Source: Rhynchopus euleeides (Eukaryota; Euglenozoa; Diplonemea; Diplonemida; Diplonemidae). Taken from it: DNA of 64,000 nt. The translations under genes were made by a program, and so were the position numbers. The stretch is taken from contig OY723294.1 of NCBI GenBank assembly GCA_963210315.1, forward strand, positions 434,001 through 498,000, written 5' to 3'. This document shows positions 1 to 10,580 of the stretch, one piece after another (within the stretch, counting starts at the first letter, position 1; the number at the start of each line of letters is the position of its first letter). The notes under the pieces were generated by a model. The model made no database searches. It saw only the letters and a list, made by a program, of their open reading frames with translations, and was not told where the DNA came from.

Positions 1-2196
1 CACCGCCCTCAGCGACCATTCAGTTGAATCTTTTTGCATTTCTTTCTGCAACCACGACGCACGCCCCCCGGGTAAGCCTCTCCCTCCCAGTTGGGGCTGC
101 TGCCCGATCGAAGACTATCGAAAAAGAAACCCCACGGCAGCCCACCCTCCTCCTATTGCAGTCCCTTTTGTTTGGTAAAAAAAGGAAATGGGTGGGGGTG
201 GGACGGGGCCGTGCGGCGCTTCACTCCCGATCTTACAAAGCGCAGAACTGCAGAGCAAGCGCACCACCACCACCACCCCCCCTCCCCTCCCCTCCCCTCC
301 CCTCCCCCTCGCATACAGGCACCGCCACCTTGAGGCGCCTATTGCAAGAGAGGAGAGAGTGAGTGAAGGCCCCTTCGCTGCAGGCGAGCTTTTCGGCAAA
401 GTCTTTCTTCCAGCGAAATTTCCTCCTATAAACCAAGGGGGTCTTCGCTACGGGGTGATCGTCAGTGCATTTTGGTGCATTTCCTGTTGAATTGGCTGAA
501 AACTGACGAAGTTTGTCGAAGGTTGTCGACCAGCGAAGATCCCCTCAAGCTCTCCCCAAGGAGGCAAATTTGCACACACCGCTTTTTTTCCCCACCGCAG
601 CGGAGGCTCCCAGTTGACACAGTTTGTTGGCACAGAGCGAAGCGACCCACCCTCGCCCCCCCCCTCTTCCTCTCTCCTGAGAAGAGATGGGAAGGGATGG
701 GGGGAGTGGGGAAGAATGTTCGAAACATCACACCCCGAGTGGGGATCGTCCGGTCTGTGGGGGGCGGCAGGGGCCACGGCACGAAGAATCCTGAACTGTG
801 TGTTGTCCCTCACTGCTGTCTGTCCCTGCAGGCAGGGGTTTCGGGTTGTTTTTTTGTGAGGGTTTTGTGAGGTTGTCCCGCCATGCCGTTTTCCGCTGAT
901 TTCGATGAGGGTTTTCCTGGGGGTTCTTTTTGTTCTGGCTTTTGCTTCTGTGAGGTGGCGAGAAGAGCGCGCGCTCGCCTTATTACACCTCACATCGCCT
1001 GTCAGCTTTGTTGAGGTCAACAAGCTGCTGAGAGTGGAGCGGGGAGGAATAGAATGGGAAGGGAAGGGGGGAGACCAGATGGGATGCATAAAAAGAAAAG
1101 GTTTTTGTTTTGACCAACAGCAGTTTGCTTCTTCCTTTTTTTTTGTTTTTTGGAACGAATTGAACGGATCCTCCGCTCTGCATGGGTGCAGGGGGCGCGG
1201 GGCAGCCAACTTCCCTCCCACACCCCCGCACCCCACGCGATGCCACAGGCAAACATGACAGCAGCGCATGGCCAGGCAGGGATGTCGATGCAACTCGCCT
1301 TTATACATGCCGTGTACACCTCCAAGACCCTCTGCCCCTGAGAAGTGCGGTCTGGACCTGCCTAGTTGGAGACAGGGTTCTGATACCAGGAGATGGAGGA
1401 GTTGGCGGCGGCAATGATTCTCGCATTTTTGTTTTTTTTTGCCGCGATTGCCTGAAACTTGGCACACTGTCACCCCACAACCCCCCACGCCCCCAGCGGC
1501 GAGCCGGCGGCAGGAAGGAAGAAAAAAATGGGAAAGCGGGGATCGCGCCCAGCAAATCACAATGCAACGGAGGGGGGGGTACAAAAGTAGCAAAACATAA
1601 GGTACAGAGCCGGCACCCCCAAACACGCTTCACCCGTCGAAATGCGGGGGGGGGGGGGGTCAACCGACTATGAGTGGAGAGCGGGAAAGAGAGGCGATGT
1701 GGAGGCGGCGAGGGGGGGGGTGGGGAGTGGGTGGCAGGTTATCTCCCCCGCCACGCCAGCCACGCCCTCCCCCGACACAACCCAACCCATCCCAGCAGGG
1801 AAAAGGAGCTAAACGGCAATGAGGAGGGTGAGTGGGGCATCGCACAAGAACTGTGGGGTGGAGGGGGGGGGGGGCAGGGTTTCACTTTGTGGGGGTGGGG
1901 AGTGGGCACTCGCCCTGGCGCTGCCCAACCCCAACCCCCCACCTTCAGGAAAACAGCTTGTTGTTGTTGTTGTTGTTTCAGGATTCGTTCCTTCGGATAC
2001 ACAACCCGACCCCCTACCCACCCTTCCCCTCTTTTTCCCCCACGGCGCTGGCGGTGCTAAATTTCTGTAAATGAAAAAGCATTCCACGTCAGACCGTGCA
2101 ACCCGACTCTGCATTCCATACCAACTTTTTGCCCCCTGATTCTCTCGGGCAAGGCAATCCCAATAGTTTGGCAAATAAAAAGATCGGCGCGTTGAT
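1..2196. other. non-coding stretch, GC-skewed, low complexity
   Basis: No reading frame here has recognisable domains. Long open frames on the minus strand (for example 448-1626) are rich in P, R and S and cross a MITE and G/C runs, so I treat them as chance. The stretch holds a CCCCT-rich run near 282-306, G runs near 1645-1660 and 1862-1874, and a TGT microsatellite near 1958-1979. One small inverted-repeat element (435-547) is listed separately. Confidence 0.5.
435..547. mobile_element. ~110-bp MITE, copy 1
   Basis: The left end reads AAGGGGGTCTTCGCT and the right end, reverse-complemented, reads GAGGGGATCTTCGCT, so the piece is bounded by near-perfect inverted repeats. The interior contains GTGATCGTCAGTG and a TTTTGGTG(C/T)ATTTCC core, shared with a second copy at 24955-25060 in the same orientation. 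It is too short to encode anything. The target-site duplication is not clear. Confidence 0.6.
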
Positions 2197-2198
2197 TA

Positions 2199-2511
2199 CC
2201 GTATACGTAAATATTATGGAACGGGCCCATTTTTGCCTGGTCCGTTCCATAATATTTACGTTCCAAAATATTTACAGGGCCAGTTGGGGACTCGGTGGTG
2301 AGGATGGCTTGCCTCAGGAATCGCGCGAAAAGTGCACGAGTAGGCCCCGTCAGGGACTCTGTATGCCGTCCGATCACCTGGCCCAAGTCCCCGAGTCGCA
2401 GAAAGCCCTGTAAATATTATGGAACGAAAAAAATCTGGAACGCCAACCCACCAGCGTTCCAAAATATTTACGTTCCATAATATTTACGTTCCAAAATATT
2501 TACGTATACGG
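2199..2511. mobile_element. TA-target MITE family P (CCGTATACG), copy 1
   Basis: This 313-bp element has ends CCGTATACGTAAATATT and its reverse complement, flanked by TA on both sides (2197-2198 and 2512-2513). Subterminal arrays of GTAAATATTATGGAACG alternate in orientation. The ~135-bp core (CAGGGCCAGTTGGGGACTCG ... CGAGTCGCAGAAAGCCCTG) is itself bounded by a short inverted repeat and is nearly identical in all four copies of the window. The matching open frames on both strands are shadows of this conserved core. TA duplication and TIRs fit a non-autonomous Tc1/mariner-like element, but no transposase is present. Confidence 0.85.
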
Positions 2512-2600
2512 TATATACACGGCGGTTGGTGGGGCATGCTTTGTGTCTCAGAAGGCGTGTGTGTGCTGCACTGCGGAGTGGGCACGGTGGTCTTAAACAG

Positions 2601-3950
2601 CGGTTTACATATGTAAAATGCATATCATTTTGCATATCATTTTGCATATGAAAATCCCGGGCTGACATAAGACAGTCGAGATTTACATATGGGCTCGTCC
2701 AAAAACCCCCCCCCCAAAGTGTACCTTTTTGGGATTTTTTGGGGTTTTCCCCAAAATATCTGAGTTCTGGGCACCAGAAGTGATGTGGGGTGGGTCTGGG
2801 GGCTGGGGGTCGTAGTCCCCGCACTGATGTGCCCTCAAACTGTCCTTTTTTGGGGGTGATTTCCCTCTATTTTGGCCCATCTGGAGCCTGTGGAAGTAGG
2901 CATCCCTGGTTACAGGTTGGGTGTTTTCCCCCCCCGGTGGGGAGCCTTTCCCACCCTCCATCCAGGCCACTTTACACGCCGGGAGCGTGAAGTGAGCTCG
3001 AGGGAGTGTAAAGTGGTTTACACTCCCTCCAGCTCACTTTACACTCCCTGCGGGTGACACGCTGTAAATTACCGCTGAAAACCGGTCAAAAACGCGATTT
3101 TTGCTGTTTTTGGGCGACTTCGGGCAAGGCTCGGGAGGGCTTGAAAGGTCTCCCGAGTGTGGAGAGAGGAAGCGAACAAACTCCCTCCCAGGCGCCGCAT
3201 TCTCAGGAGCGAAAAATGCCCTCGAGGGCGCTTAGCACCCTCGAGGCATTTTTCGCCTCCCTCGAGGGTCATTTGGGGCTTCCCCGCCCCGGGAGGGACG
3301 TAAATGCTCACTGTTGTATGCTGAGCCTTCCGCACAAGACGAGGGGCCGTTTAGCGCAGCCTATCCGCTCCTTCATTGGGAGTGAACAAGGTCGAGTGGT
3401 CACCCCTGCTGTGCGTGTGAAGAGTGAATCCACCAACAAGGCCTGGCCCCTGAGGGAACCCATCGTTCAGAGCGTGCACGACAGTACGACCAGTACCGCC
3501 CTTCTTCTTTCTAGCTGCTCTTCTTGGAAACTCGAGTGTTGCGAGGAGCTCTGTTCACTTCGTACAGCTGTAGCCAGCATTGCACTGGGGAGCTCATCAC
3601 CAAATCTGCTAAAGGGTTTCTTCGCAGTGCCCGCGACCGCCGTACGCTGCCCTTTGCTGCTCTCAAACCCCGTGTTCTGGGGCGGCAGCGCTTTCAGGGT
3701 TCTGCAAGCTCCTTTAGAGCCTTCATAGTCAGCCTGGGCCTGTTGGGAGACGGGGAATGCCCTCTCTGGGTGTCGGGATGTGAAAATATACATTTTCGGG
3801 GGTGGGGGTTGGGCCAAACCACCGGAAAATTCGAAAAAGTGAAAAAATCCCAAAAAGGTACACTTTGGGGGGGGGGGGGGTTTTGGACGAGGTCATATGT
3901 AAACCTGGGATTTACATATGCAACTTCCAGATTTACATATGTAAATCCCA
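2601..3950. mobile_element. Inverted-repeat element with CATATG palindrome ends (element IV)
   Basis: Inverted segments at about 2688-2765 and 3832-3895 (CCCAAAGTGTACCTTTTTGGG and its complement) enclose about 1.1 kb. Outside them lie clusters of TTTACATATGTAAA-type palindromes (2605-2690 and 3893-3950). The interior has a second palindrome set near 2960-3055 (CACTTTACACTCCCT units) and another at 3210-3275 built on CCTCGAGG. An open frame of 224 codons (3054-3728, plus) has no recognisable domain and starts inside the palindromes. I do not call it a gene. Confidence 0.6.
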
Positions 3951-5462
3951 AATTTACATATCAACCAAAATCTGAAAAACCGTATACTTTAGTCGTTTAC
4001 TTGGGCAGCAGCAATTTGTACATTTTTTTGACAATTTTGAGTTGTGACCCCACCGTGAATTCCGCGGTATACCTAGCAGTCAATTCCGCCCTGTTTCGAG
4101 TTCCGGAAATGCAGTCTGTTGGGTTCAAATTGGGATGCGGATGCGCATCCCAATTTGACTGGTGAGGTTGGCCGGGAAAAAATTTCAAAAAATCTCGGAA
4201 AGCTATGGTAGCAACGGAATCAAATGCGGCCAGAATCGGGGAAAAAGGTGTAGTGGAAGACAATTTACTCCCAGATGCAGTTCTCACCCCCCTTGGTAGG
4301 CTTTTGTACACTGCTTTTTTTGCTTCTTATTGCCTGCGAATCCACCACCTTCCATGCACAGGAAAACTCATCTGAATCATGTGAAACACAAACATGGCCT
4401 GCTTCAAATGCAAGAGTTCATGGAATGTCACCAACATCACCCTGCTTCCCCGGGCAGTGCAGAATGGCCTGAAGGCCCCCCACCCAGTGGTCCCTCGAAG
4501 GCTAATCCCCACACCGGTTGGTGCTGTTGCACATTCCAGGCGGGGATGATCCTTCGCTTGACCTGATGAGTGCCTGACGGTGCGCTTCGATGAGCACCAC
4601 CAAGCCCCCAGCACCTGGTACACCTGCTCATGATGGCGTTGGGTTTTCATACGCTGCGCGTGAAAACTCGGCTACAAGGCCGAACCCAAAAGCCCCAAAA
4701 TCTGACCCATCCGCAAAATTCGACGGGGAAAATATTGAGGTAGGGCCAAGGTAGGGCCATGCCACCCCTGGCGGCCCACCCTCCCCAAAAATTACAGAAA
4801 AAGGGAGGTGGGGCCGCGGCCCCCCCTGCCAGCCCTGGCACGAGATCACTGCCCCCACCTCTCCCCTGACTTTCTCAATTGCTCCAGGATTTCGGCTATT
4901 TTCGGCTATTTTTGTGTACTTTGGGACCCCGTGTAGGAGGCCTTATACACCGCAAAAGTCACCGATTTTTTTTTCCTGGGAAGGTTCTCACTAAAACTAC
5001 ACAGGAATCACATTTTTGGGCCGGAAAAATTTTGTTTCCGGCCCGGACGCCTCCCTGAGACGGACCCATTTTTGGGTCGATTTTTGGGGGGATTTTCCTT
5101 AGGAAAGTTGGTAATAGTGGTTGGGCAGCAGTAAATTGGACTCTACTCCACTAAATTCACCGATTTTTTTTATGGTGTAATCTACGGAGCTCAACTCTCA
5201 AATTCCGTCAAAAACCGGGTCTTTTTGTGGCGATCCGCGGGGGTGAAATTCCGAAGAAAATATCGGCAAAAACAGTTTTTCCGAATTTCTCCACCAAAAA
5301 AAATATTTTTTTGGAAAAATTATTGTCCTGAAAAGCGCCAATTCCGTACGTTACACGATAAAAAAAATGTTGAAAAAGGTGTAGCGGAGTGCCATTTACT
5401 CAAAATTTTGAAAAAGTAAACCCCCCTCCTGCATAATCTTAAATAACGCATAATATTAAATA

Positions 5463-5807
5463 CCGTATACGTAAATATTTTGGAACGTAAATATTATGGA
5501 ACGTAAATATTATGGAACGTAAATATTTTGGAACGCTGGTGGGTTGGCGTTCCAGATTTTTTTCGTTCCATAATATTTACAGGGCTTTCTGCGACTCGGG
5601 GACTTGGACCAGGTGATCGGACGGCATACAGAGTCCCTGACGGGACCTACTCGTGCACTTTTCGCGCGATTCCTGACGCAAGCCGTCCTCACCACCGAGT
5701 CCCCAACTGGCCCTGTAAATATTATGGAACGTAAATATTATGGAACGGACCGGCCAAAAATGGGCCCGTTCCATAATATTTACGTTCCATAATATTTACG
5801 TATACGG
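5463..5807. mobile_element. TA-target MITE family P, copy 2 (reverse)
   Basis: Same family as 2199-2511 but with its core reversed. It is 345 bp because of extra GTAAATATTATGGAACG units at one end. TA flanks are at 5461-5462 and 5808-5809. It lies inside L2, in the TA of a TTAAATA tract that belongs to the L2 palindrome array. Confidence 0.85.
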
Positions 5808-6216
5808 TATCGCATAATATTAAATATAACGCATAATATTAAATATAACTCATAATATTAAATAGGGCGTTTTTGGGGGGTTTTTGGCCGTTTTTTTATT
5901 TCACGTATCCGTCAGGTGGACCACCGGGTGGGGAGAGATCCGGTGTGAGGCACTTGGGTCCGTCCAGGTGGGCAGGGGGAACCTGGGGGCGGGGGGCCTC
6001 AAAACCCGTCTACCAGTGCCGCTTCTAATCTCGTCGGTCTTGTCCCAACCACCACCAGCCAGCCCAGAACGCCCTGACGCTGCGACCTCGTCGATTTTTC
6101 CGTTTCGCCCATCCGCCCAACTCCGCCAACCCAACCAGCCCTACCCTTTCTCCCAGTCAGGGCGGTACTCACACGAGCGGCAAAGCGCTGGGGGAGGGGG
6201 GGGGGGGACATCAATA

Positions 6217-6292
6217 GGGGAGGGGAGGGGAGGGGAGGGGAGGGGAGGGGAGGGGAGGGGAGGGGAGGGGAGGGGAGGGGAGGGGAGAGGAA
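6217..6292. repeat. (GGGGA)n microsatellite
   Basis: About fourteen uninterrupted AGGGG units follow a G-rich run, giving a purine-only strand over roughly 75 bases. Such tracts can form G-quadruplexes or triplexes. It sits in the interior of L2 and is not part of a gene. Confidence 0.9.
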
Positions 6293-6536
6293 GGGAGGGG
6301 TTTTTTTCGGCTAGTAGGCCAAAAGAGGTCATCTCCGGGGACGCACAGCGTCTGTACATGACGTAGGTGACTGAAAAAATCCTATTTTCAGCACCCGTTG
6401 TTCGCTAGCGGTTGTTTGCAAGTGAGTCCTGGTAGCAAACAGCCCAGTACTCATAATATTAAATATCGGCCCCCAAAACTCATAATATTCAATATAACTC
6501 ATAATATTAAATATACGCATAATATTAAATATTCTA

Positions 6537-6901
6537 CCTGGGACCCCCCGTGTATAAGTCCCCCCCCCCTTACCCCCGTGTTTAAGTCCCCCCCTGGGGG
6601 TCTGGCAGGGGGGGGACTTAAACACAGGTGGACCTAAACACGGGGGTGGGCTGGTCTGGAGGGTCATCAGGTGGCCCCTAGGCCCTCCAGGTGCTGTCAG
6701 AGTCAAAAAGTGGGGTGCCAAAAGTCCATCCGGACCGGAATTACCCCCCTACGACAGCAGAGGAAGAGGTCTTCTTGGTCTCCACTGTGCCACCCCCGTG
6801 TTTAAGCCCCCCCTGTGTTTAGGTCCGCCCCCCCCGTGTTTAAGTCCCCCCCGGCCGAAAATCGCCTCCAGGGGGGGGACTTAAACACGGGGGGTCCCAG
6901 G
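6537..6901. mobile_element. TA-target element family Q (CCTGGGACC), copy 1
   Basis: This 365-bp element has ends CCTGGGACCCCCCGTGT and the reverse complement, flanked by TA (6535-6536, 6902-6903). It carries repeated GTGTTTAAGTCCCCCCC blocks in both orientations. The central part (about 6640-6785) is matched in reverse complement by the copy at 44317-44681, which has the same length. It lies inside the AATATTAAATA array of L2. No coding capacity is recognised. Confidence 0.85.
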
Positions 6902-6978
6902 TATATTTAATATTATGCGGGAGGGGGGTTTATACGGTTTTTCAGATTTTGGTTGATATGCAAGTCAGGATTTACATA

Positions 6979-7291
6979 CCGTATACGTAAATATTATGGA
7001 ACGTAAATATTATGGAACGGGCCCATTTTTGGCCGGTCCGTTCCATAATATTTACGTTCCATAATATTTACAGGGCCAGTTGGGGACTCGGTGGTGAGGA
7101 CGGCTTGCGTCAGGAATCGCGCGAAAAGTGCACGAGTAGGTCCCGTCAGGGACTCTGTATGCCGTCCGATCACCTGGTCCAAGTCCCCGAGTCGCAGAAA
7201 GCCCTGTAAATATTATGGAACGAAAAAAATCTGGAACGCCAACCCACCAGCGTTCCAAAATATTTACGTTCCAAAATATTTACGTATACGG
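6979..7291. mobile_element. TA-target MITE family P, copy 3
   Basis: A 313-bp copy with TA at 6977-6978 and 7292-7293. The flanks read GATTTACA-TA ... TA-TGTAAATC, so it is inserted in the central TA of the palindrome TTTACATATGTAAA. This palindrome is part of the central cap of L1. Confidence 0.9.
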
Positions 7292-8083
7292 TATGTAAAT
7301 CTGGATTTACATATCAACCAAAATCAGAAAAACCGTATACTTTTTCAAAATTTTGAGTAAATGGCACTCCGCTACACCTTTTTCAACATTTTTTTTTATC
7401 GTGTAACGTACGGAATTGGCGCTTTTCAGGACAATAATTTTTCCAAAAAAATATTTTTTTTGGTGGAGAAATTCGGAAAAACTGTTTTTGCCGATATTTT
7501 CTTCGGAATTTCACCCCCGCGGATCGCCACAAAAAGACCCGGTTTTTGACGGAATTTGAGAGTTGAGCTCCGTAGATTACACCATAAAAAAAATCGGTGA
7601 ATTTAGTGGAGTAGAGTCCAATTTACTGCTGCCCAACCACTATTACCAACTTTCCTAAGGAAAATCCCCCCAAAAATCGACCCAAAAATGGGTCCGTCTC
7701 AGGGAGGCGTCCGGGCCGGAAACAAAAATTTTCCGGCCCAAAAATGTGATTCCTGTGTAGTTTTAATGAGAACCAGGGGATAAGATAGGTCTGGTTTTCC
7801 GGTTTTCAAAACCAGGGTTTCCCGGTTCCCGGTTTTCTGGAGAAAAAAAAAAGGTCGATCTCATTTTTGGCGGTTTTTTTGTGACTTTGGGACAGTAAAA
7901 CAGTCAGAAAAAACGCCATAAAAAAATAGAAAGTGACCCCATCGTGATCCGCACAGAGCTCAAATAGTCCAAAGAAGGCAGAGAAGCGGAGAAGAAAAAA
8001 TGGACCTAGCGGGTGGCCCGGTGGGGCCCGGTGGGTGGTGATGCCCTCGTCATGCAGGCCTCTTCTGTTTTGAAGGTGCACAC

Positions 8084-8262
8084 ATGGTGGACTCCAGCCA
8101 CCCTAGCGAGTGTCTAAGAGGGAGTCTAAGACTGCAGTCTGTACTGGAGACGGGAGTCTATTTTCCAGCTAATTTACGACTCCCGCTAGTTGAGACTCAT
8201 GGGAGACACACGGTGTACTCCAGCGGAGGTAGGGTAACCTCCGCTGGAGTTCACCGTGTCGT
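8084..8262. repeat. Palindromic unit related to the 47317-49643 element
   Basis: It starts GGTGGACTCCAGC and ends GCTGGAGTTCACC. The last 54 bases (8208-8261) form a long hairpin around GGTAGGGTAACC. Blocks such as GACTCCCGCTAG and GTTGAGACTC link it to the arrays of the larger element at 47317-49643. It is probably a small derivative of that family inside the hAT-type insertion. Confidence 0.6.
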
Positions 8263-8671
8263 CTGCCTCTGTGCAGCGTCACTCGGTGCCATCGAATACA
8301 TGGCGACAGCCCACCAACTCGAGACAGATCTGCTTGTCTGGAGGGCTGAGACGAGAACACGAACGACTTTCAAGCAATCTTGAAGGTCGCCAAGCCTATT
8401 GGGGGCAACTAACAGATGAGATTTGTTTGTTGCCTGTCGTCACAGCTAGGTGCCCATTTCCTCGATAACGGAATGTGTGCAGAGATCTCGTGGACCCTTT
8501 GGCCATTCTGTCGTGCACCCACTCCACCCACAACGCACACCTGTCACGAGTGGTCGCTCCCCCGTCCTCCTCCACCCTGAAGGTTGAACCCTCAAGGACC
8601 AGTGATCTCCTGCTGGCCGGGCTGCGATACAGCGAAGCCTTCCTACTTACAAGCGAATCCAGACTGTAGGG

Positions 8672-8732
8672 AACAGATGATCACTACCGTGGCCTCCGGC
8701 GGCTGGGGGGCTCCGCCCCCCAGACCCCCCTG
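8672..8732. repeat. 60-bp hairpin repeat (GGGGGGCTCCGCCCCCC), copy a
   Basis: The unit is ACAGATG(T/A)TCACTACCGTGG, CCTCCGGCGGCTGGGGGG and CTCCGCCCCCCAGACCCCCC. The second half folds into a very GC-rich stem. Six copies occur in the window, all on the plus strand, in unrelated contexts. Confidence 0.8.
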
Positions 8733-9472
8733 CGTAAAAAAATTGCACCAGACCGGTTTTTTGGCCGAGAGTCCAAACTTTCAAAGCAGCTGCTGCGCCT
8801 GCCCCACCAAGCAGCCTCAGTACGACAGGACGCGCGCAGGCACCGGGCCCTCTCAGATTCTGGGAGGGTTTGCGCGGGTCGCGCGCGCCGAAGGCGCGCG
8901 CGAAAAATTTTCAAAACCAGAAAAACCGGAAAACGGCGCCAGAAAAAAAGTCTATCTTATACCCTGATGAGAACCTTCCCAGGGAAAAAAAATCGGTGAC
9001 TTTTGCGGTGTATAAGGCCTCCTACACGGGGTCCCAAAGTACACAAAATAGCCGAAAATAGCCGAAATCCTGGAGCAATTGAGAAAGTCAGGGGAGAGGT
9101 GGGGGCAGTGATCTCGTGCCAGGGCTGGCAGGGGGGGCCGCGGCCCCACCTCCCTTTTTCTGTAATTTTTGGGGAGGGTGGGCCGCCAGGGGTGGCATGG
9201 CCCTACCTTGGCCCTACCTCAATATTTTCCCCGTCGAATTTTGCGGATGGGTCAGATTTTGGGGCTTTTGGGTTCGGCCTTGTAGCCGAGTTTTCACGCG
9301 CAGCGTATGAAAACCCAACGCCATCATGAGCAGGTGTACCAGGTGCTGGGGGCTTGGTGGTGCTCATCGAAGCGCACCGTCAGGCACTCATCAGGTCAAG
9401 CGAAGGATCATCCCCGCCTGGAATGTGCAACAGCACCAACCGGTGTGGGGATTAGCCTTCGAGGGATTTTAG

Positions 9473-9531
9473 GATGTTCACTACCGTGGCCTCCGGCGGC
9501 TGGGGGGCTCCGCCCCCCAGACCCCCCTGTA
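9473..9531. repeat. 60-bp hairpin repeat, copy b
   Basis: Near-identical to copy a, starting GATGTTCACTACCGTGGCC. It lies in the right arm of L1 in a stretch that the left arm lacks, so it came in after, or as part of, a change in that arm. Confidence 0.8.
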
Positions 9532-10216
9532 GCCTGTTAGCTTTGCTGCCGTTCCTGAAGACGGCGCGCTGGCAAAGTTACTCGGGATTGCAGTTTTGCA
9601 AGTGCTCAATGGCAACCCAAGACCCCCTGACTACTGATTTTTGGTCCAGCAGGACGATCTAAGGCGGCAGCATCCGATGCCTTTCGAATTGGGGGGAAAA
9701 CGTTCTGTGGCCCTGTTTGCATCATACTGCGGGAAATCGGAGTGGGGTTGGGCTGCACTTTTTCCCCTGCGGAGCGAGCTCGGCCCACCCTGTGCCCTGG
9801 AAGGTGGTGGATTCGCAGGCAATAAGAAGCAAAAAAATCACTGTACAAAAGCCTACCAAGGGGGGTGAGAACTGCATCTGGGAGTAAATTGTCTTCCACT
9901 ACACCTTTTTCCCCGATTCTGGCCGCATTTGATTCCGTTGCTACCATAGCTTTCCAAGATTTTTTGAAAAAAAAAATTCCCGGCCAACCTCACCAGTCAA
10001 ATTGGGATGCGCATCCGCATCCCAATTTGAACCCAACAGACTGCATTTCCGGAACTCGAAACAGGGCGGAATTGACTGCTAGGTATACCGCGGAATTCAC
10101 GGTGGGGTCACAACTCAAAATTGTCAAAAAAATGTACAAATTGCTGCTGCCCAAGTAAACGACTAAAGTATACGGTTTTTCAGATTTTGGTTGATATGTA
10201 AATTCCGATTTACATA

Positions 10217-10561
10217 CCGTATACGTAAATATTATGGAACGTAAATATTATGGAACGGGCCCATTTTTGCCCGGTCCGTTCCATAATATTTACGTTCCAT
10301 AATATTTACAGGGCCAGTTGGGGACTCGGTGGTGAGGATGGCTTGCCTCAGGAATCGCGCGAAAAGTGCACGAGTAGGTCCCGTCAGGGACTCTGTATGC
10401 CGTCCGATCACCTGGTCCAAGTCCCCGAGTCGCAGAAAGCCCTGTAAATATTATGGAACGAAAAAAATCTGGAACGCCAACCCACCAGCGTTCCAAAATA
10501 TTTACGTTCCATAATAATTACGTTCCATAATATTTACGTTCCAAAATATTTACGTATACGG
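10217..10561. mobile_element. TA-target MITE family P, copy 4
   Basis: A 345-bp copy with TA at 10215-10216 and 10562-10563. The flanks again read GATTTACA-TA and TA-TGTAAAATC, so it entered the centre of a TTTACATATGTAAA palindrome, here at the outer edge of L1. Confidence 0.9.
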
Positions 10562-10580
10562 TATGTAAAATCCGGCGATT

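Larger units (their letters stand above)
5419..6930. mobile_element. TA-target element L2 with CATAATATTAAAT palindromes
   Basis: The ends are AACCCCCCTCCTGCATAAT (left) and the inverted ATTATGCGGGAGGGGGGTT (right). TA flanks both sides (5417-5418, 6931-6932), and removing the element restores AAAGTATACGG, matching the L1 cap. Subterminal arrays of CATAATATTAAATA lie at 5437-5460, 5811-5864, 6450-6534 and 6903-6918. Two other TA-target elements are inserted in these arrays (5463-5807 and 6537-6901). The interior (5870-6450) holds a (GGGGA)n tract and no supported gene. Confidence 0.75.
7774..8966. mobile_element. hAT-type non-autonomous insertion with 8-bp TSD
   Basis: The ends are CAGGGGATAAGATAG and CTATCTTATACCCTG, a 15-bp TIR with one mismatch, of the CAGGG type usual for hAT elements. 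The 8-bp duplication ATGAGAAC occurs at 7766-7773 and 8967-8974. The opposite arm of L1 (near 4980-4995) has the uninterrupted site GTGAGAACCTTCCC in reverse complement, so the empty site is visible in the same window. The interior holds smaller repeats: a GGTGGACTCCAGC hairpin unit (about 8084-8262) and a 60-bp hairpin repeat (8672-8732). No transposase frame was found. Confidence 0.85.
3955..10200. mobile_element. Large foldback element with nested insertions (L1)
   Basis: The sequence from 3955 to about 5418 is present in reverse complement from about 7330 to 10200. Both outer ends carry ATCAACCAAAATCTG and AACCGTATACTTTAGTCG. The same cap also occurs at the centre (6930-6975 and 7300-7345). 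The arms share diagnostic pieces such as the palindrome GGATGCGGATGCGCATCC (4130 and 10005) and the CCTTATACACCGCAAAAGTC segment (4940 and 9005). The arms are not equal: the right arm carries a hAT-like insertion (7774-8966) and a further unmatched piece near 9466-9790. The centre holds element L2 (5419-6930). No protein of recognisable function is encoded. Confidence 0.8.

Noticed and set aside
448..1626. 392-codon minus-strand frame
   Set aside because: It crosses a MITE and several G/C runs, has proline/arginine-rich composition without domains, and has no start context.
2230..10500. Four sets of 61-68-codon frames that recur with identical sequence
   Set aside because: They are translations on both strands of the conserved core of MITE family P. 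Conservation comes from recent transposition.
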